A DNA stretch of 12,941 bases from a bacterium BMS3Bbin07 (GTDB lineage: Bacteria > Nitrospirota > Thermodesulfovibrionia > Thermodesulfovibrionales > JdFR-85), in assembly GCA_002898135.1 (NCBI GenBank), contig BDTQ01000163.1, positions 1-12,941 of the forward strand, in the 5' to 3' direction. Made by a program: the position numbers and the translations under genes. Of the stretch, positions 4,889 to 12,941 are shown one piece after another. The notes under the pieces are model-generated. The model was given only the letters and a program-made list of their open reading frames with translations, was not told the DNA's origin and ran no database searches. How positions within the stretch are numbered: the stretch's first letter is position 1; each line of letters opens with the position of its first letter.

Positions 4889-7443
4889 AGGAACTGCAGG
4901 CCGACAGGAGCAGGGGATTGTCGGAAGGGGAGGCTCAGGAGAGACTTGCCCGATACGGACTGAACGAGATACCGGAGAAAGAAGAATCCACCCTCAGGAG
5001 GATATTAAAGAGGTTCTGGGGTCCCATTCCGTGGATGATAGAGGTTGCAGCCATTCTTTCCGCGCTGGTTCAGAAGTGGGAAGACTTTGTAATAATAATG
5101 ATCATGCTCTTTGTCAATGCCGGACTGGACTTCTATCAGGAATCAAAAGCCATAAGTGCATTAAAGACACTGAAGGAAAAACTTGCCAAAAAGGCAATAG
5201 TTCTCAGGGACGGAAGGTTTAAAGAGACCGACGCTAAATATCTCGTTCCCGGAGACGTCATAAAGCTTAGGATTGGAGACGTCATCCCTTCGGATGCCAA
5301 ACTCCTGGAAGGCGATTATTTATTGGTCGACCAGTCAGCCCTTACAGGAGAATCCCTGCCCGTTGAGAAAAAAAATGAAGATGTCGTCTACTCAAATTCC
5401 ATAGTCAAGCAGGGCGAGATGCTTGCAGTCGTCGTAAACACTGGTCTTAACACTTACTTTGGTAAAACCGTGGCACTCGTTGCAAAGGCAGAGAGGGAAG
5501 AAAAAAGCCATTATCAAAAACTCGTCATAAGCATAGGTGATTACCTTATTGTAATTACACTTCTCCTCACTATAGTGATAGTGTACGCAGGGATACACAG
5601 AGGGGAGACCCTGATTGAACTCCTGAGGTTCGCACTTGTCCTCGCTGTTGCCTCAATCCCTGTTGCCCTTCCAGCAGTGCTGTCTGTGACAATGGCAGTC
5701 GGCGCAGTAAGCCTTGCCAGAAAACGGGCAATAGTCAGCAGACTCGTTGCCATAGAAGAGCTCTCAGGGGTCGATATCCTGTGTGCGGATAAGACCGGGA
5801 CACTAACCAAAAACGAGCTCCTGGTGGAAAACCCCGTGATTTTTGACGGGTTTACGGAACGGGATCTGGTACTGTATGCCGAGCTTGCGTCAAAAGAAGA
5901 AAACAGGGACCCCATTGATATGGCAATTTTCAGCTACGGGCAGAGAATGGGGTATAAAGATATAACCGAAAACTATCAGCAGATCAAATTTATTCCTTTT
6001 GATCCGGTAAGGAAGAGGACAGAGGCAGCGATAAAATCAGATATCAGGACCTTTACTGTAGTAAAAGGGGCGGTTCAGGTAATTCTTGAACTCTGCGGTA
6101 ATGGTGTTGACAGGAAAAAAGTGGAAGAGATCGTTGAGGACTTTGCAGAAGAAGGTTTCAGGACGATTGCAGTTGCCATAAAAGAAGAAGATGCGAAGCA
6201 TTTCAGGCTTGTAGGGATAATACCCCTCTTTGACCCCCCGCGTGACGACTCAAAAACAGTGATTGAAAATACGCGAAAGCTTGGGGTTGATGTCAAGATG
6301 ATCACTGGAGACAACATTGCCATAGCCAGACAGATAGCAAGGCTTCTCGGGATTGGAGACAGGATATGCAGTGCCGTGGCATTGCGGAGTGCAAACTACA
6401 GAGAAACTGTCCTTTTAGGAGAGGTGCTCGCAAGGGCGATTTACAGGAAACTTCAGCCCGACATGACGGAAACCGAGGCAGAAAAATTTGCAAAGGCTGT
6501 TATTCAGGAACTTGAAAACGAGTTCAAGAATATAGAGATACCGGAAGGATATATCAAAAAACATGAATCGGAGATCATTGATTTAATAGAGCACTCACAT
6601 GGTTTTGCTGAGGTGTATCCTGAAGACAAGTACATAATCGTGGAAAAGCTGCAGAAGGGCGGGCATATGGTTGCAATGACAGGTGACGGGGTAAACGATG
6701 CCCCTGCCCTTAAAAAGGCTGACTGCGGCATTGCAGTTTCAGGGGCCACGGATGCGGCAAGGGCTGCCGCAGATGTTATCCTGACCGCACCGGGCCTGTC
6801 CGTTATAGAACACGGAATAGAGCTTTCCAGGATAATCTTTGGAAGGATGAAGAGTTATACAATATACAGGATTGCTGAAACCATAAGGGTAATCCTCTTC
6901 ATGTCTCTGGCTATCCTGATGTTTAACTTTTATCCTGTTACCGCAATAATGATCATCCTCCTTGCCCTGCTTAACGATATACCGATACTGACACTCGCCT
7001 ACGACAATGCAAGTGTGCAGAAAAAACCTACGAAATGGAACCTGCAGGAAATACTCACAGTCTCTACGGTCCTCGGAATAGCAGGTGTCCTGTCGTCCTT
7101 TTTGCTCTTCTTTATTCTCGAAAAATATCTCCATTTCTCCCGAGAGCTTATACAGTCGTTGATCTTCCTGAAACTCCTTGTTGCCGGACACCTGACTATA
7201 TTTCTGACAAGGACTCCCGGGGGCTTTTTCTGGCAGAAACCGTATCCTTCCGCCCTTTTGCTGTGGGCAAGCTTTTCCACAAAGATTTTAGGGACAATCT
7301 TTGCTGCTTACGGATGGTTCATCGCACCCATCGGCTGGAAATACGCCATATATATCTGGATTTATGCCGTGGCATGGTTTATTTTTAATGATTTTGTAAA
7401 GGTGGGAGTCTATAAATTTCTGAGAAAGGAACGGATTGTTTAA
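4837..7443 (+). CDS. Plasma-membrane proton-pumping P-type ATPase, P3A/PMA1-like (copy 2)
   Basis: Paralog of the preceding gene: 868 residues, collinear, with a one-residue offset through most of its length. It keeps the whole catalytic set: TGES (170-173), CADKTGT with phospho-acceptor Asp318, KGA (410-412), MITGDN (488-493), MTGDGVND (614-621). The proton-path positions are Asn94 (M2), Arg684 (M5) and Asp714 in LND (M6). The extended P-domain insertion is also present (about 512-586, sharing KKHESEII with RHESEII of copy 1), so it predates the duplication. By eye roughly two thirds of residues match copy 1, which makes this an old duplication, with no long identical DNA. Differences cluster in M7-M8 and its loop (LEKYLHFSREL against AEEYMHLSAPV; TRTPGGFFWQ against TRTEERFWRR) and in the N domain. 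The two could be differently tuned pumps or partners in one oligomer. The next gene starts 26 bases after the stop. Confidence 0.93.
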   Translation: MPKTTDDYKKLSIEDTLKELQADRSRGLSEGEAQERLARYGLNEIPEKEESTLRRILKRFWGPIPWMIEVAAILSALVQKWEDFVIIMIMLFVNAGLDFYQESKAISALKTLKEKLAKKAIVLRDGRFKETDAKYLVPGDVIKLRIGDVIPSDAKLLEGDYLLVDQSALTGESLPVEKKNEDVVYSNSIVKQGEMLAVVVNTGLNTYFGKTVALVAKAEREEKSHYQKLVISIGDYLIVITLLLTIVIVYAGIHRGETLIELLRFALVLAVASIPVALPAVLSVTMAVGAVSLARKRAIVSRLVAIEELSGVDILCADKTGTLTKNELLVENPVIFDGFTERDLVLYAELASKEENRDPIDMAIFSYGQRMGYKDITENYQQIKFIPFDPVRKRTEAAIKSDIRTFTVVKGAVQVILELCGNGVDRKKVEEIVEDFAEEGFRTIAVAIKEEDAKHFRLVGIIPLFDPPRDDSKTVIENTRKLGVDVKMITGDNIAIARQIARLLGIGDRICSAVALRSANYRETVLLGEVLARAIYRKLQPDMTETEAEKFAKAVIQELENEFKNIEIPEGYIKKHESEIIDLIEHSHGFAEVYPEDKYIIVEKLQKGGHMVAMTGDGVNDAPALKKADCGIAVSGATDAARAAADVILTAPGLSVIEHGIELSRIIFGRMKSYTIYRIAETIRVILFMSLAILMFNFYPVTAIMIILLALLNDIPILTLAYDNASVQKKPTKWNLQEILTVSTVLGIAGVLSSFLLFFILEKYLHFSRELIQSLIFLKLLVAGHLTIFLTRTPGGFFWQKPYPSALLLWASFSTKILGTIFAAYGWFIAPIGWKYAIYIWIYAVAWFIFNDFVKVGVYKFLRKERIV

Positions 7444-7469
7444 CATAAACTTGTCAGGGAGGAGCGATT

Positions 7470-8465
7470 GTGAAAACAGGCTTTGTAGGATTAGGTAATA
7501 TGGGAACCGCAATGGCAGACCTTATTGCCTCTAATGGATATAAAGTAACCGGTTGGGAATATGACGGGGGAGTTGTAGAGGAAATAAACCGTAAACATCT
7601 GAACTCCAAATTCCTCCCCGGGGTAGAACTCAACCCCAACCTTGCTGCAACAGGAGACCTGAATAATGTGTTTGAGGAATGCGAAGTTGTCTTTATAGCC
7701 ATTCCGTCTGTCTTCATAAAGAAGACACTTGAATCCGTTAAAGACAGGGTTAATGAAAAAACCATACTGGTGAATCTGGCCAAAGGGCTTGACAAGCGTA
7801 CAGGCCTTACATCATTTCAGACTATTGCTTCGTTATTCCCCGGAAACAGAACAATGATGCTCTCCGGCCCATCTATTGCCAATGAATTTTCAAGAAAAAT
7901 GCCGACAGTAGTTGTACTTGCAGGAAGGAGCAGGGAAGACCTGTTCGTTGTTTCGCGTATTCTGGATAACAGATACTTCAGAACGAGATTCTCCGATGAC
8001 GGAATCGGCGTGGAGCTGGGGGGAATTTTAAAAAACATTTATGCCATTGGTCTGGGAATGTTTGACGGAAAGAATATACGCAGCGTCAACTTCAGGTCAG
8101 CATACCTGACGATTGCACTGGAGGAGATGACAAAAACAGGAATACGTCTCGGAGCAAAAAAGGAGACATTTTTCTATCTTTCAGGAATGGGGGATCTGCT
8201 TGCAACCTCTTTAAGTGAACACAGCCATAACAGAAGAATGGGCGAATTACTGGCCAGGGGATTAAGTCTCAAGGAAATAAAAGAGCAGATGGGCATCCTG
8301 CCCGAGGGGTATAATGCCCTGCAAACCGTTCTGTATATTGCCGAGAAATTTCATGTCTCCACTCCGCTGTCCAGGAGTTTGTGGGATGTAATTAACGGGA
8401 GATATGAAGTTGAAAAGTTTATTTACCTGTTCATAAAGGATTTCATTGAGGAAGAGAAGCTATAG
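7470..8465 (+). CDS. gpsA: Glycerol-3-phosphate dehydrogenase, NAD(P)-dependent, divergent
   Basis: Cytosolic enzyme interconverting dihydroxyacetone phosphate and sn-glycerol-3-phosphate; 331 residues, normal length. The Rossmann fold opens with GLGNMGTA (7-14). Family blocks follow: NLAKGLD (102-108, Lys105), LSGPSIANEF (131-140), ELGGILKNIYAIGLGMFDG (182-200, catalytic Lys188) and SGMGDLLATSLSEHSHNRRMGELLARG (from 238). Deviations from the typical GpsA pattern: Ile in place of Arg in 'ALITRGLxEM' (here YLTIALEEM), His for Arg in 'SRNRR' (here SHNRR), and an acidic GWEYDGG after the second beta strand where an Arg-containing 'WxR' is usual, which may favour NADH over NADPH. The start is GTG 7470, with GGGAGGAG just upstream; the sequence begins MKTGFVGLG, as expected. 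With glpK 19 bases downstream it likely shares a glycerol-3-phosphate role rather than only supplying phospholipid synthesis. Confidence 0.87.
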   Translation: MKTGFVGLGNMGTAMADLIASNGYKVTGWEYDGGVVEEINRKHLNSKFLPGVELNPNLAATGDLNNVFEECEVVFIAIPSVFIKKTLESVKDRVNEKTILVNLAKGLDKRTGLTSFQTIASLFPGNRTMMLSGPSIANEFSRKMPTVVVLAGRSREDLFVVSRILDNRYFRTRFSDDGIGVELGGILKNIYAIGLGMFDGKNIRSVNFRSAYLTIALEEMTKTGIRLGAKKETFFYLSGMGDLLATSLSEHSHNRRMGELLARGLSLKEIKEQMGILPEGYNALQTVLYIAEKFHVSTPLSRSLWDVINGRYEVEKFIYLFIKDFIEEEKL

Positions 8466-8484
8466 ATATTCTACCGGAGGAAAG

Positions 8485-9957
8485 ATGAAAGTTGTTTTGG
8501 CAATTGATCTTGGAACAACAGGAAACAGGGTTATCGCATTCTCTGAAGATGGAGCGATTGTTGCAAAATCCTATTATGAATTCCCTCAGATATTCCCGCA
8601 GCCGGGGTGGGTGGAGCACAATCCATTCGATATCCTGAACACCACGATGAAGGCCCTGAAAGATGTTATATCGTTGGTAGGGATTGACAGTATAGTATCC
8701 ATAGGGATAACCAATCAGAGAGAAACCACCATCTTGTGGGACAGGAAAACAGGGAACCCCGTCTACAATGCAATTGTCTGGCAGTGCAGGAGGACAAAAG
8801 AAATATGTGACCGGTTAGCTGAGTATTCGCACATTATAAGGGAAAAGACAGGACTCCCCCTGGACCCGTATTTCTCGGCAACAAAGATCAAGTGGATAAT
8901 TGAAAACATCGAGGGGGTTAGAGAGCGGATCGACAAAGGGAATATACTTTTCGGGACGGTTGACAGCTGGATTTTATGGAATCTGACGGGGGGAAAGGTC
9001 CATGCAACCGAGTCGGGTAATGCCTCCCGTACACTCTGCTACAATATCCACACACTGGATTATGACGACGAACTGCTCGCAATATTCAATCTGCCGGAAA
9101 GGATATTCCCCGAGGTAAAAGAGAGCGGAGGGTATTTTGGAAATACAGACAGGGAACTTACAGGCAGGGAGATCCCGATAACCGGAATCCTGGGTGATCA
9201 GCAGGCCTCCCTTTTTGCCCAGGGAGGCTGGGAAGAGAAGGTGGTAAAAAACACCTATGGAACCGGGCTGTTCCTGATGACATCGACCGGCAAGGATCTG
9301 CCAGGCTCCGGACGGCTGTTAAATACCATAGCCTGGAGGATAGAAGGTGAAGTCAACTATGCAATGGAGGGAAGCATCTTTGTGGGGGGCTCATGTATTC
9401 AGTGGTTAAGGGACGGGTTGAAGATCATCAAGGCATCCGCTGATACGGAATCCATGGCTGAATCCCTCGGGTCCAACGAGGGTGTATATTTTGTGCCTGC
9501 CCTGACAGGTCTGGGCGCACCATACTGGGATCCAACCGCCAGGGGAATGATAATCGGGATTACAAGGGGGACGGGCCGGGAGCATTTTGCCAGGGCAGCC
9601 CTGGAGGCAATTGCATACCAGACAAGGGATGTAATTGAAGAGATGGAGAGGACAACTGGAATGAATTTTAAAAAAGTGAGGGTGGACGGGGGCGCTGTCA
9701 AAAACAACTTCCTCATGCAGTTCCAGGCGGATATTCTCAATACGGTTATAGAGAGACCTCTGCTGATTGAGACAACAGCCTTTGGGGCGGCCGGTATCTC
9801 GGGAATTGCATCCGGATTCTGGAGCAGGGAAGAGTTCTTTAATGCAAGGAAGGTTGACAGGATGTTTACCCCGGAGATGGATAAGGATACGGGAGACACC
9901 TATTATTCACAATGGAAGGAAGCAGTAAAAAGGGCAATGAACTGGGTTGAGGGGTGA
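8485..9957 (+). CDS. glpK: Glycerol kinase
   Basis: FGGY-family kinase catalysing glycerol + ATP to sn-glycerol-3-phosphate + ADP; 490 residues (E. coli enzyme about 502). Seen in order: N-terminal nucleotide loop AIDLGTTGNR (6-15); QPGWVEHNP (39-47); glycerol-binding NQRETT with Arg79-Glu80; AIVWQCRR (96-103); LDPYFSATK (126-134, Tyr129); NASRT; catalytic base Asp238 in GILGDQQASLF; NTYGTG (256-261); GLGAPYWDPTARG (342-354); AYQTRD; and RVDGGAVKNNFLMQFQ (399-414). The loop has Leu9 where E. coli has Gln. The GGKGGTR-type fructose-1,6-bisphosphate site is absent (NTDRELTGREIP instead), so that allosteric control is probably missing. ATG 8485 follows GGAGG at 8476-8480; a longer frame from 8446 has no support. 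No GlpF facilitator or GlpD is nearby, so the glycerol may be made or recycled inside the cell. Confidence 0.94.
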   Translation: MKVVLAIDLGTTGNRVIAFSEDGAIVAKSYYEFPQIFPQPGWVEHNPFDILNTTMKALKDVISLVGIDSIVSIGITNQRETTILWDRKTGNPVYNAIVWQCRRTKEICDRLAEYSHIIREKTGLPLDPYFSATKIKWIIENIEGVRERIDKGNILFGTVDSWILWNLTGGKVHATESGNASRTLCYNIHTLDYDDELLAIFNLPERIFPEVKESGGYFGNTDRELTGREIPITGILGDQQASLFAQGGWEEKVVKNTYGTGLFLMTSTGKDLPGSGRLLNTIAWRIEGEVNYAMEGSIFVGGSCIQWLRDGLKIIKASADTESMAESLGSNEGVYFVPALTGLGAPYWDPTARGMIIGITRGTGREHFARAALEAIAYQTRDVIEEMERTTGMNFKKVRVDGGAVKNNFLMQFQADILNTVIERPLLIETTAFGAAGISGIASGFWSREEFFNARKVDRMFTPEMDKDTGDTYYSQWKEAVKRAMNWVEG

Positions 9958-10003
9958 ACCTCAATTGACAAAGTAAAATCTCCAAAAATAAAGAGGAGCA
10001 CTT

Positions 10004-12154
10004 ATGATTACTACTACAGAAAGCAAAGAGAGATTCCCTGATATTCCGGAGAGAATCAACGGGCTGGGTGAACTGGCTTACAACCTCTGGTGGAGCTGGC
10101 ATCCTGAGGCCAGGATGTTATTCAAGATGCTTAACCGTGCTGCATGGAAGGTGAGCGTGCATAATCCGGTAAAGATGCTTAACGATCTGAGAGGTGAAGT
10201 TTTTGATGCAGCTTCAGAAGACCCAAAGTTTCTGAGACATTATGATGCAGTAATGGCAAGGTTCAAGGCTGAGATGAACACCACCTCCGGTTGGTTCTAC
10301 TCTAATATCACTGATCCGGGTATGTTTCCGGTTGCATATTTTTCTGCTGAATACGGGCTTCACCACTCGCTTCCTTTTTATGCCGGAGGCCTCGGCTTCC
10401 TTGCAGGGGATTTTCTGAAGGAATGCAGTGACCTTGGGGTCCCTGTAGTAGCTATGGGCTTTATGTATCCGGAGGGGTATCTGCGGCAGAGGATAAGACC
10501 GGACGGATGGCAGGAAAGCGAGAGTGAGACCCTCGACAGGGAGAATGCACCGATACGGCGTGTTCTTGATGATAAGGGAGAACATCTGACGGTAAAGGTT
10601 CCTTTTATTGAGCCGCCAATCTATGTGGAGGTATGGAAGGTTCAGGTGGGAAGGGTGTTATTGTATCTGATGGATACGGACATTGAGATGAACGATCCCT
10701 GGAGCCGCGGGATTTCAGCCCGCCTGTATATCGGAAGTCCGGAACTGCGGCTGAAGCAGGAGGTTGTACTCGGGATTGGCGGGGCAGAGGTGTTGAGCGT
10801 TCTCGGAATAAAACATTCAGTCCTTCATCTGAACGAAGGTCACCCTGCCTTTGCCATCCTTGAACGTATCAGGGAAAGAGTGGCATCGGGAATGAGCTTT
10901 GATGAAGCATCCGGACAGGTAAGGGCCACCACGGTATTTACCACTCATACACCTGTACCGGCAGGTCACGACGTCTTCCCCTTTTCCCTGATGGAGAAAT
11001 ACTTTCATAGTTACTGGCCCTCCCTTGGGCTGGATAGCGAGGCATTCATGAAGCTTGGAACAAATCCGGCTGATCCGGCAGCCGGGTTTAATATGACGGC
11101 ATTCGCCATGAGAATGTCGGGGTACCGTAATGCCGTCAGTAAAAGACACGGGGAGGTTACACGCAGGATGTGGCAGCCACTCTGGCCGGACCTGCCTGAA
11201 GAAAAAGTGCCTGTAGAATCCATAACAAACGGCATTCACATACCCACATGGATTGAACCAAGGATACAGCTTTTACTGAACAAGTTTGTGGATATGGACT
11301 GGCTGAACGAGCACGATGTTGCAGAGACGTGGAGGTTGATAGAGGACATCAGCGATGAGGAGATATGGAAGACACACTTCTGGGTCAAGATGAAGTTAAT
11401 AATAAGAATGAGAGAGAGGGTAAGGCAGAGATGGCTTTACGAAAATGCGGATCCACGCATTATACTTGCATCAGGGGTTCTGCTTGACCCGAATGCCCTG
11501 ACCCTCGGGTTTTCCCGCAGATTTGCAACATATAAAAGGGCTACCTTGATTTTGCACAACCTTGAAAGGCTTAAGAGAATGCTTAATGACCGCTGGAGAC
11601 CTGTACAGATCATATTTGCCGGAAAGGCCCACCCTGATGACGACCCTGGGAAGCTGCTCCTGCAACAGGTTTTTAACGCTGCAAAGGACCCGGCCTTTGG
11701 GGGTCGCATAGCCTTTGTGGAGGACTATGATGAGCAGCTGGCCCAGTATCTTGTACATGGTGTTGACGTATGGCTTAATAACCCCCAGCCACCCCTTGAG
11801 GCATGCGGAACCAGCGGGATGAAGGCATCACTGAACGGAGTTCCAAATCTCAGCATACTCGACGGCTGGTGGGTAGAGGGGTTTAACGGCAAAAACGGCT
11901 GGGCCTTTGGTGATGATGATACAACTGACAGGGACACAGCTGATTCCGAAGCCATATATAACATTCTTGAAAACGAGATCATCCCCCTCTACTACAATCT
12001 GGGGGATGACGGAATTCCTCATGGATGGGTCAGTGTTATGAAAGAGGCAATGATAAGCACTGCTCCACGCTTCAGTGCCCGCAGAATGACAAAGGAATAC
12101 GTAACCAAATTCTATCAGAACGCTTTGAAATCAGCTGTAAAAGGAGATTTCTAA
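10004..12154 (+). CDS. glgP: Alpha-glucan (maltodextrin/glycogen) phosphorylase, DUF3417 type
   Basis: Pyridoxal-phosphate enzyme that releases glucose-1-phosphate from alpha-1,4-glucan ends; cytosolic, 716 residues. The N-terminal DUF3417-like segment (INGLGELAYNLWWSWHPEA, 18-36) marks the branch of GT35 phosphorylases found in many bacteria and archaea rather than the classical GlgP/MalP branch. Catalytic-domain marks: AYFSAEYGLHHSLPFYAGGLG (111-131), LHLNEGHPAF (274-283), FTTHTPVPAGHD (312-323), SITNGIHIPTW (406-416), FSRRFATYKRA (503-513), FAGKAHPDD (538-546), and the PLP lysine Lys607 in CGTSGMKASLNG. The protein stops soon after the catalytic core and seems shorter than relatives I recall at 800-plus residues, but the core is complete. 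ATG 10004 has GAGGAG at 9993-9998. It links the operon to a storage polysaccharide: phosphorolysis feeds glycolysis without ATP cost. Confidence 0.94.
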   Translation: MITTTESKERFPDIPERINGLGELAYNLWWSWHPEARMLFKMLNRAAWKVSVHNPVKMLNDLRGEVFDAASEDPKFLRHYDAVMARFKAEMNTTSGWFYSNITDPGMFPVAYFSAEYGLHHSLPFYAGGLGFLAGDFLKECSDLGVPVVAMGFMYPEGYLRQRIRPDGWQESESETLDRENAPIRRVLDDKGEHLTVKVPFIEPPIYVEVWKVQVGRVLLYLMDTDIEMNDPWSRGISARLYIGSPELRLKQEVVLGIGGAEVLSVLGIKHSVLHLNEGHPAFAILERIRERVASGMSFDEASGQVRATTVFTTHTPVPAGHDVFPFSLMEKYFHSYWPSLGLDSEAFMKLGTNPADPAAGFNMTAFAMRMSGYRNAVSKRHGEVTRRMWQPLWPDLPEEKVPVESITNGIHIPTWIEPRIQLLLNKFVDMDWLNEHDVAETWRLIEDISDEEIWKTHFWVKMKLIIRMRERVRQRWLYENADPRIILASGVLLDPNALTLGFSRRFATYKRATLILHNLERLKRMLNDRWRPVQIIFAGKAHPDDDPGKLLLQQVFNAAKDPAFGGRIAFVEDYDEQLAQYLVHGVDVWLNNPQPPLEACGTSGMKASLNGVPNLSILDGWWVEGFNGKNGWAFGDDDTTDRDTADSEAIYNILENEIIPLYYNLGDDGIPHGWVSVMKEAMISTAPRFSARRMTKEYVTKFYQNALKSAVKGDF

Positions 12155-12188
12155 ACGTTGAGACAGGAGATTGACAAGAGGTATCCGG

Positions 12189-12941
12189 ATGGAACTTGAT
12201 ACTTTCATGTTAAATAAAAACCGGTATCTGGAGCCTTCCTCTGTTGAGGCGTTCCTTGCTTCCCGGGCAGAAGACGGGCCCTTCTGGGTTGATATTACAG
12301 AACCCGACGAGACAGTCCTGAAGGAGTTCCTGTCTCCGCTGCAATTGCATCCGCTAATCCTGGAGACATGCCTGGACCCCTCTGCCGGTTCCCGCATCGC
12401 ACCTTATGAGCAGGCACTCTTCATCAAGCTGCCTACACAGCCCAGGTGGGACAGGATTGACCAGGCCTTTCTCTCCATCATCTGTCTGCCCCATGCCATT
12501 GTCACCATCCATAAGCTGCCCATTCCTGCCCTGAAGAGCATTGCAAAGGAATTCTCAACGGCAGTGCGATTTCATACCCAGAGCACATCGGCCATCCTGT
12601 ACCAGATACTCGACCGGTTGATTGATGAGGATATGGCATATGCCCTGGAGGCACGCCGCGAGATTGAGTCACTCGAAGAGGCCATTGACAGGGATGAGGC
12701 GGTCGATATAGACAAGGTGCTGACATTAAAACGGCGGGTTGCCCGCCTTTCAATTACCTTTGAAGAGCAACATCACTGCGTTACAACACTGCAAACAATA
12801 GAGTCCGAGTTCTTTGATATTAAAGCCTTCCGCGAATATTACCGCGACTCCCTGGCCAACCTGGAGTACGCCATCCGCTCGGTTAATCGACAACAGACAC
12901 ACCTCTCGGAAATCCGTCAGCACTATATAGTTACCCTGCAG
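12189..12941 (+). CDS. CorA-like divalent metal transporter, 5' part (cut by window end)
   Basis: A frame of 251 residues opens at ATG 12189 (AAGAGG at 12175-12180) and is still open at the last base. A TTG at 12171 is a less likely start. The opening FWVDITEPDETVLKEFL (about 32-48) followed by LQLHPLILETCLDP is typical of the CorA N-terminal alpha/beta domain. A beta strand FLSIICLPHAIVTIH (94-108) and long charged helices (ILYQILDRLIDEDMAYALEA; REIESLEEAID) match the cytosolic funnel of CorA channels. The C-terminal transmembrane pair and the GMN selectivity motif would lie just beyond the window, so ion specificity (magnesium, cobalt, zinc export) is unconfirmed. It starts 34 bases after glgP and is probably in the same operon. 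Its arginine codons are mostly CGN (15 of 18), unlike the AGG/AGA-rich ATPase genes. Confidence 0.82.
   Translation, partial: MELDTFMLNKNRYLEPSSVEAFLASRAEDGPFWVDITEPDETVLKEFLSPLQLHPLILETCLDPSAGSRIAPYEQALFIKLPTQPRWDRIDQAFLSIICLPHAIVTIHKLPIPALKSIAKEFSTAVRFHTQSTSAILYQILDRLIDEDMAYALEARREIESLEEAIDRDEAVDIDKVLTLKRRVARLSITFEEQHHCVTTLQTIESEFFDIKAFREYYRDSLANLEYAIRSVNRQQTHLSEIRQHYIVTLQ

Noticed and set aside
6739..7191. Reverse-strand 150-residue ORF inside the second ATPase
   Set aside because: It overlaps the M5-M8 coding region, which aligns residue by residue with copy 1. The antisense product looks random.
8446..8484. Upstream extension of glycerol kinase
   Set aside because: It lies within the end of gpsA without an SD. 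ATG 8485 has GGAGG and starts just ahead of the nucleotide loop, as in the family.
9399..9899. Reverse-strand 166-residue ORF inside glpK
   Set aside because: It lies wholly within a well-supported kinase gene whose motifs fill this stretch; an antisense shadow.
9965..9992. TTGACA with AATAAA 16 bases downstream, ahead of glgP, as an internal promoter
   Set aside because: The -10 matches only 4 of 6 bases and the start would fall near 9999, cutting off the SD at 9993-9998 that glgP uses.
1..12941. CRISPR arrays, tRNA or rRNA genes, insertion sequences, intrinsic terminators
   Set aside because: I saw no regularly spaced repeats, tRNA-like cloverleaf, transposase ORF, or GC-rich hairpin followed by a T run.

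Overview
The window reads as one compact, same-strand block of bacterial genes of moderate GC content. Strong Shine-Dalgarno (SD) sites (GGAGG type), a free mix of AGG/AGA and CGN arginine codons, and a REP-like hairpin suggest a Gram-negative anaerobe or lithotroph, perhaps of the Nitrospirota or Desulfobacterota. That placement is inference from overall style and has low confidence; no rRNA or other lineage marker is present.

Layout: (1) positions 1-339 hold the 3' end of a small lysine/alanine-rich helical protein, possibly YfdX-like. (2) Positions 340-657 form the only non-coding stretch over 300 bases. It carries a bulged REP-like hairpin (373-440), a candidate sigma-70 promoter with a perfect TATAAT (495-523), an inverted repeat overlapping its -10 (513-535), and a leader stem that ends against the first start codon. 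(3) Positions 658-12941 hold seven genes in one direction: an APC-family amino-acid permease, two tandem PMA1-type (P3A) proton-pumping P-type ATPases, a divergent glycerol-3-phosphate dehydrogenase (gpsA), glycerol kinase (glpK), an alpha-glucan phosphorylase of the DUF3417 type (glgP), and a CorA-like metal transporter cut by the window end. Junctions are -41, 260, 26, 19, 46 and 34 bases, so at least the last five genes, and probably all seven, form an operon.

How the genes may work together (inference): phosphorolysis of stored glucan yields glucose-1-phosphate without spending ATP. GpsA and GlpK connect triose phosphate, glycerol-3-phosphate and glycerol. The two electrogenic proton pumps turn ATP into proton-motive force. 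The permease (lysine in TM5, as in the proton-coupled archaeal transporter ApcT) and the CorA-like channel would draw on the pH gradient and membrane potential respectively. This is a plausible self-contained module for reserve-fuelled proton-motive force, ion and acid homeostasis, or osmotic adjustment. The strongest leads for novelty are the paired P3A pumps, the roughly 50-residue insertion they share in the P domain, the altered active-site region of GpsA, and the operator-like repeat on the promoter.
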